In this document: positions 63,737 to 64,000 of the stretch, one piece after another
Layout of the letters: every line of letters starts with the position of its first letter
Position numbering within the stretch: the stretch's first letter is position 1
Assembly (NCBI GenBank): GCA_041740995.1
Contig: JBGSKY010000257.1
Span: forward strand, 20,546-84,545
Direction: 5' to 3'
Source: JBGSKY01 sp041740995
GTDB taxonomy: Bacteria > Planctomycetota > Planctomycetia > Pirellulales > Pirellulaceae
DNA: 64,000 nt
Translations under genes and position numbers: made by a program
The notes under the pieces: model-generated
The model's database searches: none
What the model was told of the DNA's origin: nothing
The model's input: only the letters and a program-made list of their open reading frames with translations

Positions 63737-63949
63737 ATGTCCGAAGACCTGTCGCCCGACGCCATTCTGGCCGCACGTGATGCTACGATTCGCCAGCTTC
63801 AATTTGCTCGCGAGTACTCGATCACCTTGCTTGACGCTGTTCCCGATGAGCATTGGTTCACGATCCCTGACGGCCAAGCGTCCTGCGTTGCATGGCAAGT
63901 TGGCCACATGGCGCTCAAACGCGGCCTGAAGAAAATGAAACTCCGCTGA
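63737..63949 (+). CDS. DinB-like N-terminal fragment, possibly truncated
   Basis: This is a 70-residue frame with the start of a DinB superfamily four-helix protein (LQFAREYSITLLDAVPDEHW, then ASCVAWQVGHMAL with the first metal-binding His). Full DinB-like proteins are about 150-170 residues, so the stop at 63947-63949 after KRGLKKMKLR cuts off most of the bundle, including the other His ligands. This could be a frameshift, genuine truncation, or an error near the window end. It follows the methyltransferase gene by 78 bases on the same strand. Confidence 0.5.
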   Translation: MSEDLSPDAILAARDATIRQLQFAREYSITLLDAVPDEHWFTIPDGQASCVAWQVGHMALKRGLKKMKLR

Positions 63950-64000
63950 CCAATCCGAACCGAAGACTAAATCGTAATAGACTGGGAAGTCGTAAATGCT

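Noticed and set aside
1..64000. CRISPR arrays, phage genes, transposases, rRNA genes
   Set aside because: Looked for in the sequence and translated frames; no direct repeat-spacer pattern, integrase, transposase or rRNA-like sequence was recognised.

Overview
The window looks like a chromosomal segment of a planctomycete, most likely of the Pirellulales (Rhodopirellula/Pirellula type). The evidence is the families present: a DUF1552 protein paired with a DUF1587/1592/1588/1585 cytochrome-like protein, a 1200-residue PVC-type haem protein with an N-terminal beta-propeller, a PEP-CTERM lamin-tail protein, an N-terminal NPYE motif in a broken small membrane gene, and very large secreted proteins of unknown function. 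Gene density is moderate, strands alternate often, Shine-Dalgarno sequences are mostly weak, and non-ATG starts occur. There is no sign of a phage, insertion sequence, CRISPR array or plasmid backbone.

Layout. 1-8 kb: a 5'-truncated GH29-like glycosidase, a secreted beta-helix protein, a small membrane protein, the DUF1552/DUF1592 pair and a secreted jelly-roll protein, which suggests polysaccharide-related surface biology. 8-14 kb: a membrane protein, a GltS-like sodium symporter, pyruvate kinase and a diadenylate-cyclase-like protein with a sensor-type N-terminus. 14-20 kb: an RND efflux adaptor and pump, coupled by a one-base overlap, then a putative outer-membrane barrel lipoprotein and a single-pass membrane protein. 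20.4-21.5 kb: a decayed NPYE-type gene, a hairpin-bearing stretch and tRNA-Arg(CCT). 21.7-33.4 kb: a family 2 glycosyltransferase converging on two giant envelope genes (1361 and 2290 residues, 4-base overlap). The second giant appears to be two copies of the same architecture joined in frame.

33.7-38.4 kb (minus strand): a fold-type IV PLP enzyme, a HemN-like radical SAM protein, a secreted transglutaminase-like protein and an NAD-dependent epimerase-like protein. 38.9-41.4 kb: a catalytically intact HtrA-like protease followed by a degenerate paralogue-like protein whose PDZ domain lies inside the protease fold. 41.7-44 kb: an ABC-2 exporter pair. 44-49.3 kb (minus): a TPR lipoprotein, a secreted unknown, a RidA-type protein, SerB and a MATE exporter. 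49.5-54 kb: a secreted HExxH peptidase, a convergent secreted esterase, RibBA and an Mn-type superoxide dismutase. 54-62.5 kb: the PVC haem/propeller protein, the PEP-CTERM protein, a DUF3299 protein and a DsbD-like thiol-disulfide transporter. 62.8-64 kb: a methyltransferase and a truncated DinB-like ORF.

The most unusual content is the giant envelope gene pair, the DAC-like protein, the rearranged pseudo-HtrA, and a set of intergenic palindromes. Three related palindromes follow gene 3' ends at 41.4, 44.05 and 54.03 kb. Larger hairpins lie at 49.45 and 62.63 kb. All functional calls were made by eye from motifs; no database search was run.
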